From NCBI GenBank assembly GCA_963771715.1, contig CAVYUQ010000016.1, positions 124,001-188,000 of the forward strand: a stretch of 64,000 nucleotides of DNA, given 5' to 3'. Every line of letters starts with the position of its first letter. The stretch's first letter is position 1. The stretch is from JACVRW01 sp963771715 (lineage in GTDB: Bacteria > Actinomycetota > Thermoleophilia > Solirubrobacterales > Thermoleophilaceae). Positions 8,960-17,086 of this stretch are shown one piece after another. The notes beneath the pieces are model-generated. The model was not told the DNA's origin and searched no databases. It saw only the letters and a program-made list of their open reading frames with translations. The position numbers and the translations under genes were made by a program.

Positions 8960-10413
8960 GGCGCCACCCCCGCGCTCGAGACCGACGGCCCGTCCTGCCC
9001 GTCGGTCTTCGTGCCCTGGTTGCCCGGCACGTTCCCGACCACGGTCTGGCCGCGCGCGTAGCGCTCGTTGCCGGGCTGGCACTCGCGCTCCTGGCCCGGC
9101 GCCGCGGTGTTGGGGTAGGGCGTCAGGTGGGCGTGGTTCTCGACCTGAGGGCCGTTCGCCAGGGCGTCAGAGGGCAGGCCCTCGTTGTTGGGGCCGAAGA
9201 CGTTCGAGCTGCGCAGCGTCGGCGCGGCCACGACCATGAAGCGCTGCCAGGTCCCGTTGGGGTCGCCGTCCGAGAGCAGGCTGGCCGCGTTGCGGAACCA
9301 GAGCGTGCCGAAGTTGCACACGGTCTGTGCCGGGGTCAGGAAGTTGAGCGTCGGCCGCAGCGACGACGACAGCCGGGTCAGCTGGTCGATCCCCTGGCGC
9401 ACCATCGGGTCGTCCGAGAACTCCGCCAGCGCCTCGAACACGTCGGCCAGGTCCTCGTTCATCTGCTTTGTGCGCGGCAGCACCTCGCTTCCGGCCTCGA
9501 AGGCGCTTGCGAGGATGGGTGCGGCGTGCGGCAGCACGGCCACGCCCGGCCGCAGCTCGCGGAAGAACGCGGTCTGGTTGCGGATGAACGGGCGCTGGAG
9601 CGGGAAGTCTCGAATCGCGACCTCCTCCGTCGGCGGCCCCTCGCTGATCGTCTCCTGGAGGAACGGCCGCGCGATGCCGGCGAGCGCGGTGAAGGCGATG
9701 TCGAGGTTCACGAACAGCGCCGCCTGCTCCTCCGCGACGGGCGCCGCCTCCTCGGCCGCGTCGCCGAGCTCGTTGAAGAAGCGGCCCAGGTTCGTCTCGC
9801 GCGAGGACAGGTTGCGCATTACCGGCTCCAGGTCCCGAAGCAGCGGGACGAAGGCCTCGATCGCCGTGTTGAGGTCCTGCCCGCGGCCCGCCAAGCCGCC
9901 GCCGTAGCCGTCGAGCGAGTCGCGCTGGCCCACGCGGGCGGGCGCGTCGAACATGTTGAAGAACTCGTCGAGCTCCACGGAGGGCCGGATGGCCTCCACG
10001 GGGATCACGGAGCCCGCCGCGAGCGCGTTGCCGCCCTCGGCGCCCGGGTCCAGCTCGACGTACTTGAGGCCGAGGGCCGAGCGCGGACGCACGCGCAGCC
10101 TGGAGGCGGCCGGCAGCGGCTCGAGCCCCTTGTCGAGCTTCATGGTCACGTGGGCGTAGGTGGAGCCGTCCTCGCGCCGCCGCGGCTCGATGTCGGAGAT
10201 GAGGCCCACGCGCGCGCCGCCGATCCGCACCTCGAACCCGCGCACGAGCTGAGCGGCGTTCGGGAGGTTCGCCTTCAGGTCGTAGGTCGGCACGAAGGGC
10301 AGGCCCGAGGTCGCGTTGTACGAGAGGAACACGGCGACGATCGTCACGAGCACGGTCACCGCGCCGACGAGCACCGGGCTCGCGGTCAGGGCGGCTCCGG
10401 AGCGGCGGCTCAT
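8956..10413 (-). CDS. Mce family protein, third (mceC position)
   Basis: 485 residues. The N-terminal anchor (VLVGAVTVLVTIVAVFLSYN) is followed by the MCE domain (YDLKANLPNAAQLVRGFEV, RIGGARVGLISDIEPR) and the VELDEFFNMFDAPARVGQRD segment. The helical C-terminal domain includes LSSRETNLGRFFNELGDAA and RPTLNFLTPAQTVCNF. Two cysteines lie near the end (TVCNFGTLW, ERECQPGN). It overlaps its neighbours by four bases on both sides, so it is firmly inside the operon. Family role: one of the Mce proteins that shuttle lipids between the outer envelope and the YrbE-MlaF permease. Confidence 0.92.
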   Translation of the reverse strand: MSRRSGAALTASPVLVGAVTVLVTIVAVFLSYNATSGLPFVPTYDLKANLPNAAQLVRGFEVRIGGARVGLISDIEPRRREDGSTYAHVTMKLDKGLEPLPAASRLRVRPRSALGLKYVELDPGAEGGNALAAGSVIPVEAIRPSVELDEFFNMFDAPARVGQRDSLDGYGGGLAGRGQDLNTAIEAFVPLLRDLEPVMRNLSSRETNLGRFFNELGDAAEEAAPVAEEQAALFVNLDIAFTALAGIARPFLQETISEGPPTEEVAIRDFPLQRPFIRNQTAFFRELRPGVAVLPHAAPILASAFEAGSEVLPRTKQMNEDLADVFEALAEFSDDPMVRQGIDQLTRLSSSLRPTLNFLTPAQTVCNFGTLWFRNAASLLSDGDPNGTWQRFMVVAAPTLRSSNVFGPNNEGLPSDALANGPQVENHAHLTPYPNTAAPGQERECQPGNERYARGQTVVGNVPGNQGTKTDGQDGPSVSSAGVAP

Positions 10414-11888
10414 TCGCCCTCTCCCAGGAGGTAGTCGAGCATCGGCTCCTTCTCGCCCAGGCCCGGCGAGCCCTCGCGGGCCCGCCGCTGGAGCGCCTCG
10501 AGCCCGGCCTCGCGCTCACGGGCGCGCTGCGGGTCGGACGCGGGGCCGAGCAGGTCCTGGAGCAGCGTGCCCGTGGGCGGGACACTGCCGCCGCCGGAGC
10601 CCTTCTCCGGCTCCGGAGCGAGCCGCGCCTCGAGGCCGCTCGCGGCGCCCGCGGTCTCGAGGCCGCTCGTGAAGTTCGCCGTGCAGGCGACGCCGGTGCC
10701 GACGGTCGCGTACTCCGTGCAGGTGTTGGTCACGAGCCCGGCGCGCAGGTAGTGGCCGAGCTCGTCGAAGCCGTTGGTGGAGAGCGCCAGGTAGTAGAGG
10801 AAGTCGTTGAGACGCTCGATCGCGCCCGTCTCCTCGAGGCTCGCGGTGAGCTCGTCGAGGTCCACGGACACCGGCGCGAGCTGCTTGCCGAGGCGGCCGA
10901 GGTCCTGGATCAGCGGGCGCGCGCGGATCAGGGCCGGGCGGCCGCGCTCGAGCGCGTCGCCGAGGCTCGGGAACGACTCACGCGAGGCGTCGGCCAGCGT
11001 GCCCTGCGCGCGGATCAGCCGTCCCAGGTCGGGCGCGGCGGCCCCGAGGTCGGCGAGCAGCGGCGTGCCCTCGTCCGTGAGCCCCTCGAGGTCCACCATG
11101 AGGAGGCGCAGCTCGCGGAGGAAGGCGGGGAGCCGGTCGATCCCGCGGGCGATGTCCACGCGGCGCTCGGCCGAGGCCTCGCCGGTCTCGTTTGCGGCAA
11201 CGATGAAGTGCGCGAAGCGCTCCCGCTCGCGCGACAGCGGGGCCAGCGCGCGGTCCGAGTCCGCCGCCAGCCTGGCCAGCGCGCGGTTCTGCCCGGCGAG
11301 GATCGCGAGCACCTCGTCCGTCTCCCGCAGCGCGGGATTCGCGCGGTGGATGACCTCATTGAGGTCCTCGCCCCGGCCCGCGAGGCCGGTGCCGAGCTCG
11401 TTCAGCAGGATCGCGAAGCGCTGCCGGTAGGGCAGCCGCAGGATGCTGTTGAGCAGGTCCAGGTCGACGGGCGAGCTGGTGTTGGCGACCGGGAGCAGGC
11501 GCTCGCCCTTGCCGTCGCCGTCCTCGATGACCTGGAGGTCCCTCTCGTCCGAGCTGCCCGGCTCGCACTCCACGAACTTCTCGCCGATCAGGCCCTGGAG
11601 CCGGATGATGCACTCCGCATCCTCCTTGAACGGCACGAAGCCCTGGTCGTCGATCCGAAGCGTGACCGCGGCCTGCTTCTCGGGCGTGACGTCCATGTCC
11701 GAGATCACGCCCACCGGCGCGCCGGCGATCTTCACGTCCTCGCCGGGCACGAGCGTGGACGCGTTGTCGAAGATCGCGCGCACGAAGTAGTGGTCCCTCG
11801 CGTCCTCGTCCGTGGCCTCGCGCACGATGCCGATCACGATCCAGGGCAGGATCGCCACGATCAGGCCGAGGTAGACGAACCTCCTCAT
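10410..11888 (-). CDS. Mce family protein, second (mceB position)
   Basis: 492 residues. The N-terminal membrane segment (FVYLGLIVAILPWIVIGIV) is followed by the MCE domain (FDNASTLVPGEDVKIAGAPV, GVISDMDVTPEKQAAV). This domain itself contains two cysteines (AECIIRLQ and FVECEPG), unlike its paralogues. The long helical region has SLGDALERGRPALIRARPLI. Two further cysteines sit in NTCTEYATVGTGVACTANF, and an extended charged tail follows (QRAREREAGLEALQRRARE). ATGA overlaps on both sides. Predicted envelope-spanning lipid-transfer subunit. The tail after the cysteine pair is longer than in the neighbours. Confidence 0.92.
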   Translation of the reverse strand: MRRFVYLGLIVAILPWIVIGIVREATDEDARDHYFVRAIFDNASTLVPGEDVKIAGAPVGVISDMDVTPEKQAAVTLRIDDQGFVPFKEDAECIIRLQGLIGEKFVECEPGSSDERDLQVIEDGDGKGERLLPVANTSSPVDLDLLNSILRLPYRQRFAILLNELGTGLAGRGEDLNEVIHRANPALRETDEVLAILAGQNRALARLAADSDRALAPLSRERERFAHFIVAANETGEASAERRVDIARGIDRLPAFLRELRLLMVDLEGLTDEGTPLLADLGAAAPDLGRLIRAQGTLADASRESFPSLGDALERGRPALIRARPLIQDLGRLGKQLAPVSVDLDELTASLEETGAIERLNDFLYYLALSTNGFDELGHYLRAGLVTNTCTEYATVGTGVACTANFTSGLETAGAASGLEARLAPEPEKGSGGGSVPPTGTLLQDLLGPASDPQRAREREAGLEALQRRAREGSPGLGEKEPMLDYLLGEGE

Positions 11889-13264
11889 GGGCCGGGTGGG
11901 GTGTCGTCGGGGTCGCAGCCCTCCGCGGCGATCGGAGCGGAGCCGTCGGGCGGCGGCTGAACGGAGCCGCCGGGGCAGTGGCGCAGGATGCCGCGCTCGA
12001 AGCCCTCGAGCCGCTGCTGCGGCGGCAGCGCCTCGAGCGTGTTGTCCGCGTTGCGGCGAGCGGGGCTGAAGACGGGCATGACGCGGGCGTAGTGGCCGTT
12101 GGCGTCGTAGTAGGCCGCGACCTGGCCGAACTTCGTGAACCAGCCGGCCAGGTCGGGGGTGTAGAGGCGCGCGTACGAGATCACCGGCTGCGCCTCGTCG
12201 AGCGCGCGGATCGCGCGCGGGAAGACGGACGCGGTGAGCGCGGCGAGCCGTGGCTGCTTCGACGTGAGCTCGATCAGGTCGTTGTTCGCGCCCGGCTGGC
12301 GGATCAGCGTCCGCAGGTCGGCGATCGTCGGCTTCAGGTCCGCGACCAGCGGGCGGAGCTCGCGGAAGAAGGGCGCGAGCCTGCGCGTGGCGGGCTTCGA
12401 CTCCTCCACCAGCAGCTCGAGGTCGTCGAGCGTCGTGCGCAGGTTCACGAAGGTCGTATTGGCCTTGCGGAAGGTGCCCGGCAGCAGCTCCAGGGCACGC
12501 TGAAGCGACACGCTCTCGTCGCCGATCGCGTCCATCGCCGCGCTGGTGTTCACCACGAGGCCGGCCAGGTCGTCGCGGCGCTCCGCGATCGCGCCGACGG
12601 TGGCCGCGCCGTCCTTGAGGAAGCGCTCGAGCACGGCCTGGTCGAGCGCCAGCTCGTCCACCAGCCGCGTCGTGCCCGACAGGAAGGGGGCGAAGTACCT
12701 GGTGCTCTCCCCCGCCTCGAGGCCTCGGCCGTCGTACCAGTCGCCGTAGCCGCGGATGAGGTTGCGGAGGCCCTGGCGCGTGTCGGTGTCCAGCGTGTTG
12801 AAGAGCACGTCGAGGTCCACCGGGGCGGACGTGTCGTCGACCCCGATCCTGCCGCCGTCCTCGATGCGGCCGGCGCTGTTCGGCCCCGGCTTCAGCGAGA
12901 CGTAGCGGTTCGCGATGCCCGACAGCGAGGTGGCGCGGATTGTGGCGCTCGAGCCCTCGTGGAGCGGCGCGAAGGGCTCACCCACCTCCATCGTCACAAC
13001 GGCGTTCGCCGAGTCGTCGAGCTCGATCTCGGCGATCGTGCCCACGGGCTGACCGCCCACGCGCACCTGGTTGCCGGGCACGAGCTGGCCGGCGTTCTCG
13101 AAGACGGCCTTGACCTTGTACGAGTCGCCGCCCCCGAACATCGCGAGGGCGGCCAGCGCCACGGCTGCGATCAGCGCCGCGGTCGCAAGAATCCGAGCCA
13201 CGGTCGAGCCCCGCTCACTCTGGAGCGGCTCGCGAGTCCTTCCCTCTCTTTTCTTCGAGTCCAA
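11885..13264 (-). CDS. Mce family protein, first (mceA position)
   Basis: Up to 459 residues. The far start (TTG, 13264) gives a charged leader (MDSKKREGRTREPLQSERG). A GTG at 13201 gives a more usual short N-terminus before the helix ILATAALIAAVALAALAMFG, and either is possible. The MCE domain reads YKVKAVFENAGQLVPGNQV, VRVGGQPVGTIAEIELDD. The helical domain includes LDVLFNTLDTDTRQGLRNLI. The tail has two cysteines (LRHCPGG and EGCDPDD). It is the first Mce gene after the ATPase, as in canonical mce operons. Confidence 0.92.
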   Translation of the reverse strand: MDSKKREGRTREPLQSERGSTVARILATAALIAAVALAALAMFGGGDSYKVKAVFENAGQLVPGNQVRVGGQPVGTIAEIELDDSANAVVTMEVGEPFAPLHEGSSATIRATSLSGIANRYVSLKPGPNSAGRIEDGGRIGVDDTSAPVDLDVLFNTLDTDTRQGLRNLIRGYGDWYDGRGLEAGESTRYFAPFLSGTTRLVDELALDQAVLERFLKDGAATVGAIAERRDDLAGLVVNTSAAMDAIGDESVSLQRALELLPGTFRKANTTFVNLRTTLDDLELLVEESKPATRRLAPFFRELRPLVADLKPTIADLRTLIRQPGANNDLIELTSKQPRLAALTASVFPRAIRALDEAQPVISYARLYTPDLAGWFTKFGQVAAYYDANGHYARVMPVFSPARRNADNTLEALPPQQRLEGFERGILRHCPGGSVQPPPDGSAPIAAEGCDPDDTPPGP

Positions 13265-13316
13265 GCGCCGTCAATCGACCGACGCCTCCCACGGCGCGTC
13301 CGACGCGCCGTCCTGA

Positions 13317-14366
13317 CTACTCCATGCCGAGTGGCCCCTGCGCCTCCCCGGAAAGAAACTGTCTCACGAATTGGTTATCTGAGTTGAAAAGCTCGCTTGC
13401 CGGGCCCGACTCGACGATCCGCCCCTTCCACAGGATCGCGATGTAATCGGCCACGCGGCGGGCGGACATGATGTCGTGCGTGATGACGCAGTACGCGCCG
13501 CCGTTCTCCTCGTGGACCTCCATGATGAGCTCGCAGAGGAGGGCCGTGCGCACCGGGTCGAGGCCGGAGTCCGGCTCGTCGAACAGCACGATGTCGGGGT
13601 CGAGCACGAGCGCGCGCGCGAATCCGGCGCGCTTGCGCATGCCGCCCGACAGCTCGTTCGGCATCTTCTCGGAGGCGGCCGCGAGGCCCACCTCGCCGAG
13701 GCGCCTGGAGACGATCTCGCGGATCTCCTCCTCGCCCTTGTCCGTGTGCTGCCGGAGCGGGAACGCGGTGTTGTCGTAGACGTTCATCGAGCCGAAGAGC
13801 GCGCCGTCCTGGAACAGGACGCCGAACTTCTTCCGCATCTCGAACAGCTCCTCGTCGGCCATGTCCGGCACCGACTCGCCGTGGACGAGCACGTCGCCCT
13901 CGTCGGGGTAGAGCAGCCCGACCATGTGCTTGATGCACACCGACTTCCCCGTGCCCGAGGGGCCGAGGATCATCGAGATCTGGTTGTCGGGCAGGCCGAG
14001 GTTGAGGCCGTTCAGCACGCGGTTGCGCCCGAAGGCCTTGACCACGTCGATGAACTCGACGGCGTCGTCGGAGCCGTGCTCGCGCGTGCGGCCGGTGTGC
14101 CACTGGTACTCGTCGGCCTCGGCCTGCGAGCCGCGCTCGTGCGTCATCTCGCCGGTCGACTTGGACGCCTCGGCCTCCTCCTGCTCCTGCTCCTGCTCCG
14201 CCGGCACCTCCTGCTCGCGCGTCGGCGCCGCATGCGGCTCGGTGGGCGACGCTCGCTGCACGGTCGGCGCACCCGGCTGCTCCTGCTGCTCCTCGCCGCG
14301 CGTCTCCTCCCAGTCCCGCGGCTCGAGCGGCCGCTCTCCGTCGCCCTCTCTGCGTTCCTCGCTCAA
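13317..14366 (-). CDS. Mce/Mla-type ABC transporter ATPase (MlaF-like) with long N-terminal extension
   Basis: ABC ATPase of the MlaF/Mkl family that powers the YrbE permease. It shows Walker A GPSGTGKS (about residues 135-142), Q-loop FGVLFQDGALFGSM, signature LSGGMRKRAGFARALVLDPD, Walker B DIVLFDEP and the H-loop CVITHDIMSA. The FDEPDSGLDPVR motif is typical of this family. The first 100 residues are a Glu/Gln/Pro-rich, low-complexity stretch absent from ordinary MlaF proteins. The TTG at 14366 is 7 bases from the YrbE stop. An internal ATG at 14147 would remove most of the extension. The extension's codons are normal for the window, so I keep the long form. Confidence 0.92.
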   Translation of the reverse strand: MSEERREGDGERPLEPRDWEETRGEEQQEQPGAPTVQRASPTEPHAAPTREQEVPAEQEQEQEEAEASKSTGEMTHERGSQAEADEYQWHTGRTREHGSDDAVEFIDVVKAFGRNRVLNGLNLGLPDNQISMILGPSGTGKSVCIKHMVGLLYPDEGDVLVHGESVPDMADEELFEMRKKFGVLFQDGALFGSMNVYDNTAFPLRQHTDKGEEEIREIVSRRLGEVGLAAASEKMPNELSGGMRKRAGFARALVLDPDIVLFDEPDSGLDPVRTALLCELIMEVHEENGGAYCVITHDIMSARRVADYIAILWKGRIVESGPASELFNSDNQFVRQFLSGEAQGPLGME

Positions 14367-14373
14367 CTCACCC

Positions 14374-15174
14374 TCACCCGCCTATCGGTGCTCGTGGATT
14401 CGAGCCCCAGAAGATCTGCGTTCCCACCATCCCCACCAGGTGGACCATCACCGTGTTCAGCACCATCGATTTCGCCGTCGCGGTCCCAACTCCCACCGGG
14501 CCCCCGCTGGCGTTGTAGCCGTAGTAGCACCCACAAGGACGATCACCGTCGCCATCGCCATGCCCTTTATGAGGCTGTAGAAGAGGTCGGGTGGGTTCTG
14601 GAACATCCAGAAGATCAGGAAGAACCCTCCCGAGGAGACCTCGCCGATCTGCTGCACCACCGCCAGATAGCTCGCGAAGAAGCCCGCGCCGACCGCCGCG
14701 ATGTACATGAACGGCAGCACCATCCAGGCGGCCAGCAGGCGCGTCGCGCACAGGAACACGAGCGAGTTGATGCCCATCACCTCGAGCGCGTCGATCTCGT
14801 CCGAGATCCGCATCGCGCCGATCTCCGCGACGAGGCCGGTGCCGACCTTCGCCGACATCATGTAGCCGAACGCGTAGGGCATGATCTCGCGCAGGTCGCA
14901 CCAGGCGCTGAACACCCCGGCGTAGGCGGGCGCGCCGACCGAGCGGTTGAAGTACGCGCCCTCGATCCCGCACTGCAGGCCGAGGATGAACGCGAGGCCC
15001 CAGATCACGAGCGCCGAGCCCAGGATCAGGATGCCCGCCTGCCGCAGCGCCTCGCCGAAGAAGTGGAAGACCTTGCCGTTGAACACGGCGCCGACGATGC
15101 GGGCGGCAGAACTTCGCGATGTCGCCGAACGAGGCGATCCAGTCGCGCGGGACGCTGAGCCAGCCGGAGCCCAT
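14374..15174 (-). CDS. YrbE/MlaE-type permease, second (YrbEB), two frame breaks
   Basis: Integral membrane permease of the Mce system, about 266 residues when the frame is repaired near 15105 and 14525. It starts MGSGWLSVPRDWIASFGDIA, continues FNGKVFHFFGEALRQAGILI, and keeps the MlaE family core (AFGYMMSAKVGTGLVAEIGAM, RISDEIDALEVMGINSLVF). It ends TAKSMVLNTVMVHLVGMVG. The EIGAMRISDEIDALEVMGI segment contacts the ATPase in MlaE homologues. It lies between YrbEA and MlaF. Both breaks are single-base and leave conserved sequence on each side, so they are probably assembly errors. Confidence 0.88.
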   Translation of the reverse strand: MGSGWLSVPRDWIASFGDIAKFCRPHRRRRVQRQGLPLLRRGAAAGGHPDPGLGARDLGPRVHPRPAVRDRGRVLQPLGRRARLRRGVQRLVRPARDHALRVRLHDVGEGRHRPRRGDRRDADLGRDRRARGDGHQLARVPVRDAPAGRLDGAAVHVHRGGRRGLLRELSGGGAADRRGLLGRVLPDLLDVPEPTRPLLQPHKGHGDGDGDRPCGCYYGYNASGGPVGVGTATAKSMVLNTVMVHLVGMVGTQIFWGSNPRAPIGG

Positions 15175-15214
15175 TAGTTGGTGAGCACGCGGTGCGTGCG
15201 AACGTTCGTTGTCA

Positions 15215-16021
15215 TTACTTGATCACCGAGATCTCGGGATGGGTGGCGAGCAGCGTCTGCGTGAAGACGTAGTTGAACGCAAAGATCCCGAGGAACTCGA
15301 TCACCACGCCCTGGTTCACGGCCCTGCCCACACCTTCCGCGCCTCCGGACGCAGTCATCCCCTTGTAACAGGAGACGATGGCGATGATCGCTCCGAAGAG
15401 CGTGGTTTTCACCACGGATCCCCAGAGGTCGGTGGTACTCGCGTTGTTCAGCAGGGTGGCGAAGAAGGGCCCGAGTGGCGCGTCGAATGTGAGCGTCGCC
15501 AGGACGCCGCCGAAGATGCCGAAGATCAGCGCGTAGATGTTGAAGAGGCCGGTCACGACCATCAGCGCGAGGAAGCGCGGCACGACCAGGTTCTTGATCG
15601 GGTCGACGCCGAGCACCTGGAGCGCGTCCAGCTCCTCGCGGATCTTGCGGGCGCCGAGGTCCGCGGTGATGGCGGTGCCGCCCACGCCGGCCAGGATGAT
15701 CGCGGTCACGAATGGCGCGAACTCGCGGATCGAGGCGAGCACGAAGAAGCCGCCGAGGCGGTCGATCGCGCCGAACAGGACGAGGAAGTTGCCGGCCTGG
15801 AGCCCGGGCGCGCCGTAGCCGAACGCGATCGTGGAGATCGTGAGCGGGAGCCAGCAGAGGCGCAGCATGAAGAGGAACTGCTGGACGAACTCGGTGCCGT
15901 ACGGATACGGCGGCCTCAGCGCGCTGACGAGCGTCTTGCCCGTGAGGATCATCATGTCGCCGACCTGCTCGAGCAGGTTCTTGGTCGGCAAAAAGACTCG
16001 GTCGGCTGCAGCTCTTACCAC
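15215..16021 (-). CDS. YrbE/MlaE-type permease, first (YrbEA)
   Basis: First gene of the mce operon. The MlaE-family core is clear: FAPFVTAIILAGVGGTAITA, DLGARKIREELDALQVLGVD, PRFLALMVVTGLFNIYALI, with five to six hydrophobic segments. The GTG at 16021 gives a start (VVRAAADRVFLPTKNLLEQVG) of family length. A longer frame reaches back to 16111 but adds unlikely basic sequence and would intrude on the divergent promoter region. The 119 bases to the divergent lipoprotein start probably hold promoters for both directions, although I could not pick out a convincing -35/-10 pair. Confidence 0.9.
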   Translation of the reverse strand: MVRAAADRVFLPTKNLLEQVGDMMILTGKTLVSALRPPYPYGTEFVQQFLFMLRLCWLPLTISTIAFGYGAPGLQAGNFLVLFGAIDRLGGFFVLASIREFAPFVTAIILAGVGGTAITADLGARKIREELDALQVLGVDPIKNLVVPRFLALMVVTGLFNIYALIFGIFGGVLATLTFDAPLGPFFATLLNNASTTDLWGSVVKTTLFGAIIAIVSCYKGMTASGGAEGVGRAVNQGVVIEFLGIFAFNYVFTQTLLATHPEISVIK

Positions 16022-16140
16022 TGGTGGTCCACTCCTCCCCGCTGGAAGCCTATGCCATGCCTTCTGGGTCCGCCAGAGGGAACCGTCGTTGGCGCGAACC
16101 GGCGCGTGCACGGCGGATTCGGTGGTATGTTCGCGGCGCT

Positions 16141-16756
16141 TTGAGGGCCAGGAGCGTTACGACGCTGTGCGTTGTCGCGGTCGGAGTCGCGGGATGCGGC
16201 GGAGGCGAGCGGCAGGACGAGAACGAGCCGGAGGGGAACTTCCCGGTCGAGGTCGTCGAGGCCAAGTTCCCGGAGAACCAGAAGCTCGCCAAGAGCTCGG
16301 AGCTCGTCGTGACCCTCCGCAACGCCGGCCAGGAGACGATCCCGAACATCGCGCTGACCGTCGACGGCCTGGACGAGCGAAAGCAGGACGCGGACCTCGC
16401 GGACCCGATCGCGGCCGGTCTTCGCGATCAACGGCGTTCAGGTCGAGATCGCGGGCTTCCCGGAGGCGAAGGACGCGAGCCCGCGCGGCTGCGACACCGC
16501 CTTCGTCAACACCTGGGCGTGCGGTCCGCTGAAGCCGAACGAGCAGAAGACGTTCCGCTGGAGCGTCACCGCGGTGCGTGCGGGCGAGTTCAGCATCGAC
16601 TGGAGCGTGGCCGCGGGACTGGACGGCAAGGCGAAGGCGGTGGCGGCGGGCGGCGGCCCGGCCCCGCGCGGCCAGTTCTCGGGCACGATCTCGAACGAGG
16701 CGCCCGATGTCCGCGTGGCTGACGACGGCAAGACGATCGTCAGCGGGACCCGCTGA
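16141..16756 (+). CDS. putative lipoprotein with a CARDB/DUF11-like domain, one frame break
   Basis: Diverges from the mce operon. A TTG at 16141 starts a short signal peptide ending in a lipobox (VGVAGC, cysteine 19), followed by GGGERQDENEPEG. The mature part reads like an immunoglobulin-fold cell-surface domain (SELVVTLRNAGQETIPNIAL). A one-base shift near 16415 is needed to continue into VFAINGVQVEIAGFPEAKD, RGCDTAFVNTWACGPLKPNE and FRWSVTAVRAGEFSIDWSV. Two cysteines in the second half may pair. The location suggests a cell-envelope role near the Mce system, but this is only positional evidence. Confidence 0.7.
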
Positions 16757-16916
16757 GCTCGCGCCGCTCGTAGCCCGGGCAGCGCTCGACCGGTAGCCGC
16801 GGGTACTTCGGGAAGCGCTCGTCGGTCCTGTGCCGCAGGCACATCGAGAACACGCTTCCGCGGCCGCTTTTGATCAGCTTCTGGTGCGCGCAGGTGTCGC
16901 ACAGGCCCGCCTTCAT
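16740..16916 (-). CDS. small Cys-rich protein, 58 aa, probable zinc-binding
   Basis: Start ATG at 16916 (MKAGLCDTCAHQKLIKSGRG). Four cysteines are placed as CxxC (LCDTCAH), then FSMCLRH and VERCPGYE, a pattern compatible with one zinc site. The central FPKYPRLPVERCPGYE block looks conserved. The 17-base 3' overlap with the convergent lipoprotein gene is normal for this gene-dense window. No function is known to me. Longer in-frame starts up to 17012 add only compositionally odd sequence and were not used. Confidence 0.72.
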   Translation of the reverse strand: MKAGLCDTCAHQKLIKSGRGSVFSMCLRHRTDERFPKYPRLPVERCPGYERRELSGSR

Positions 16917-17000
16917 GCCGGTAAGGCTTCCACTTGGCCGGGTAAGGGGTCGAGCCGCGAAAGTCGCTCCATATGCCCGATGTGCGCTGCCCGCCTCAGG

Positions 17001-17024
17001 TCGACACTGCATAAGTGCAATCGA
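17001..17024. promoter_or_regulatory. small inverted repeat upstream of the LuxR-type regulator
   Basis: The stretch contains nested inverted arms: TCGA (17001-17004, 17021-17024) around CACT (17005-17008) and AGTG (17014-17017), with TGCA repeated inside. It lies in the 170-base gap between the small Cys-rich gene (minus) and the regulator (plus), just before a strong GGAGGAG at 17029-17035. An operator is possible, but arms this short occur by chance. Confidence 0.25.
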
Positions 17025-17086
17025 CCACGGAGGAGCTCACATGGATCCCCGCCTCACAGCACTTCGCCTGCCAGGATTCTCAGACG

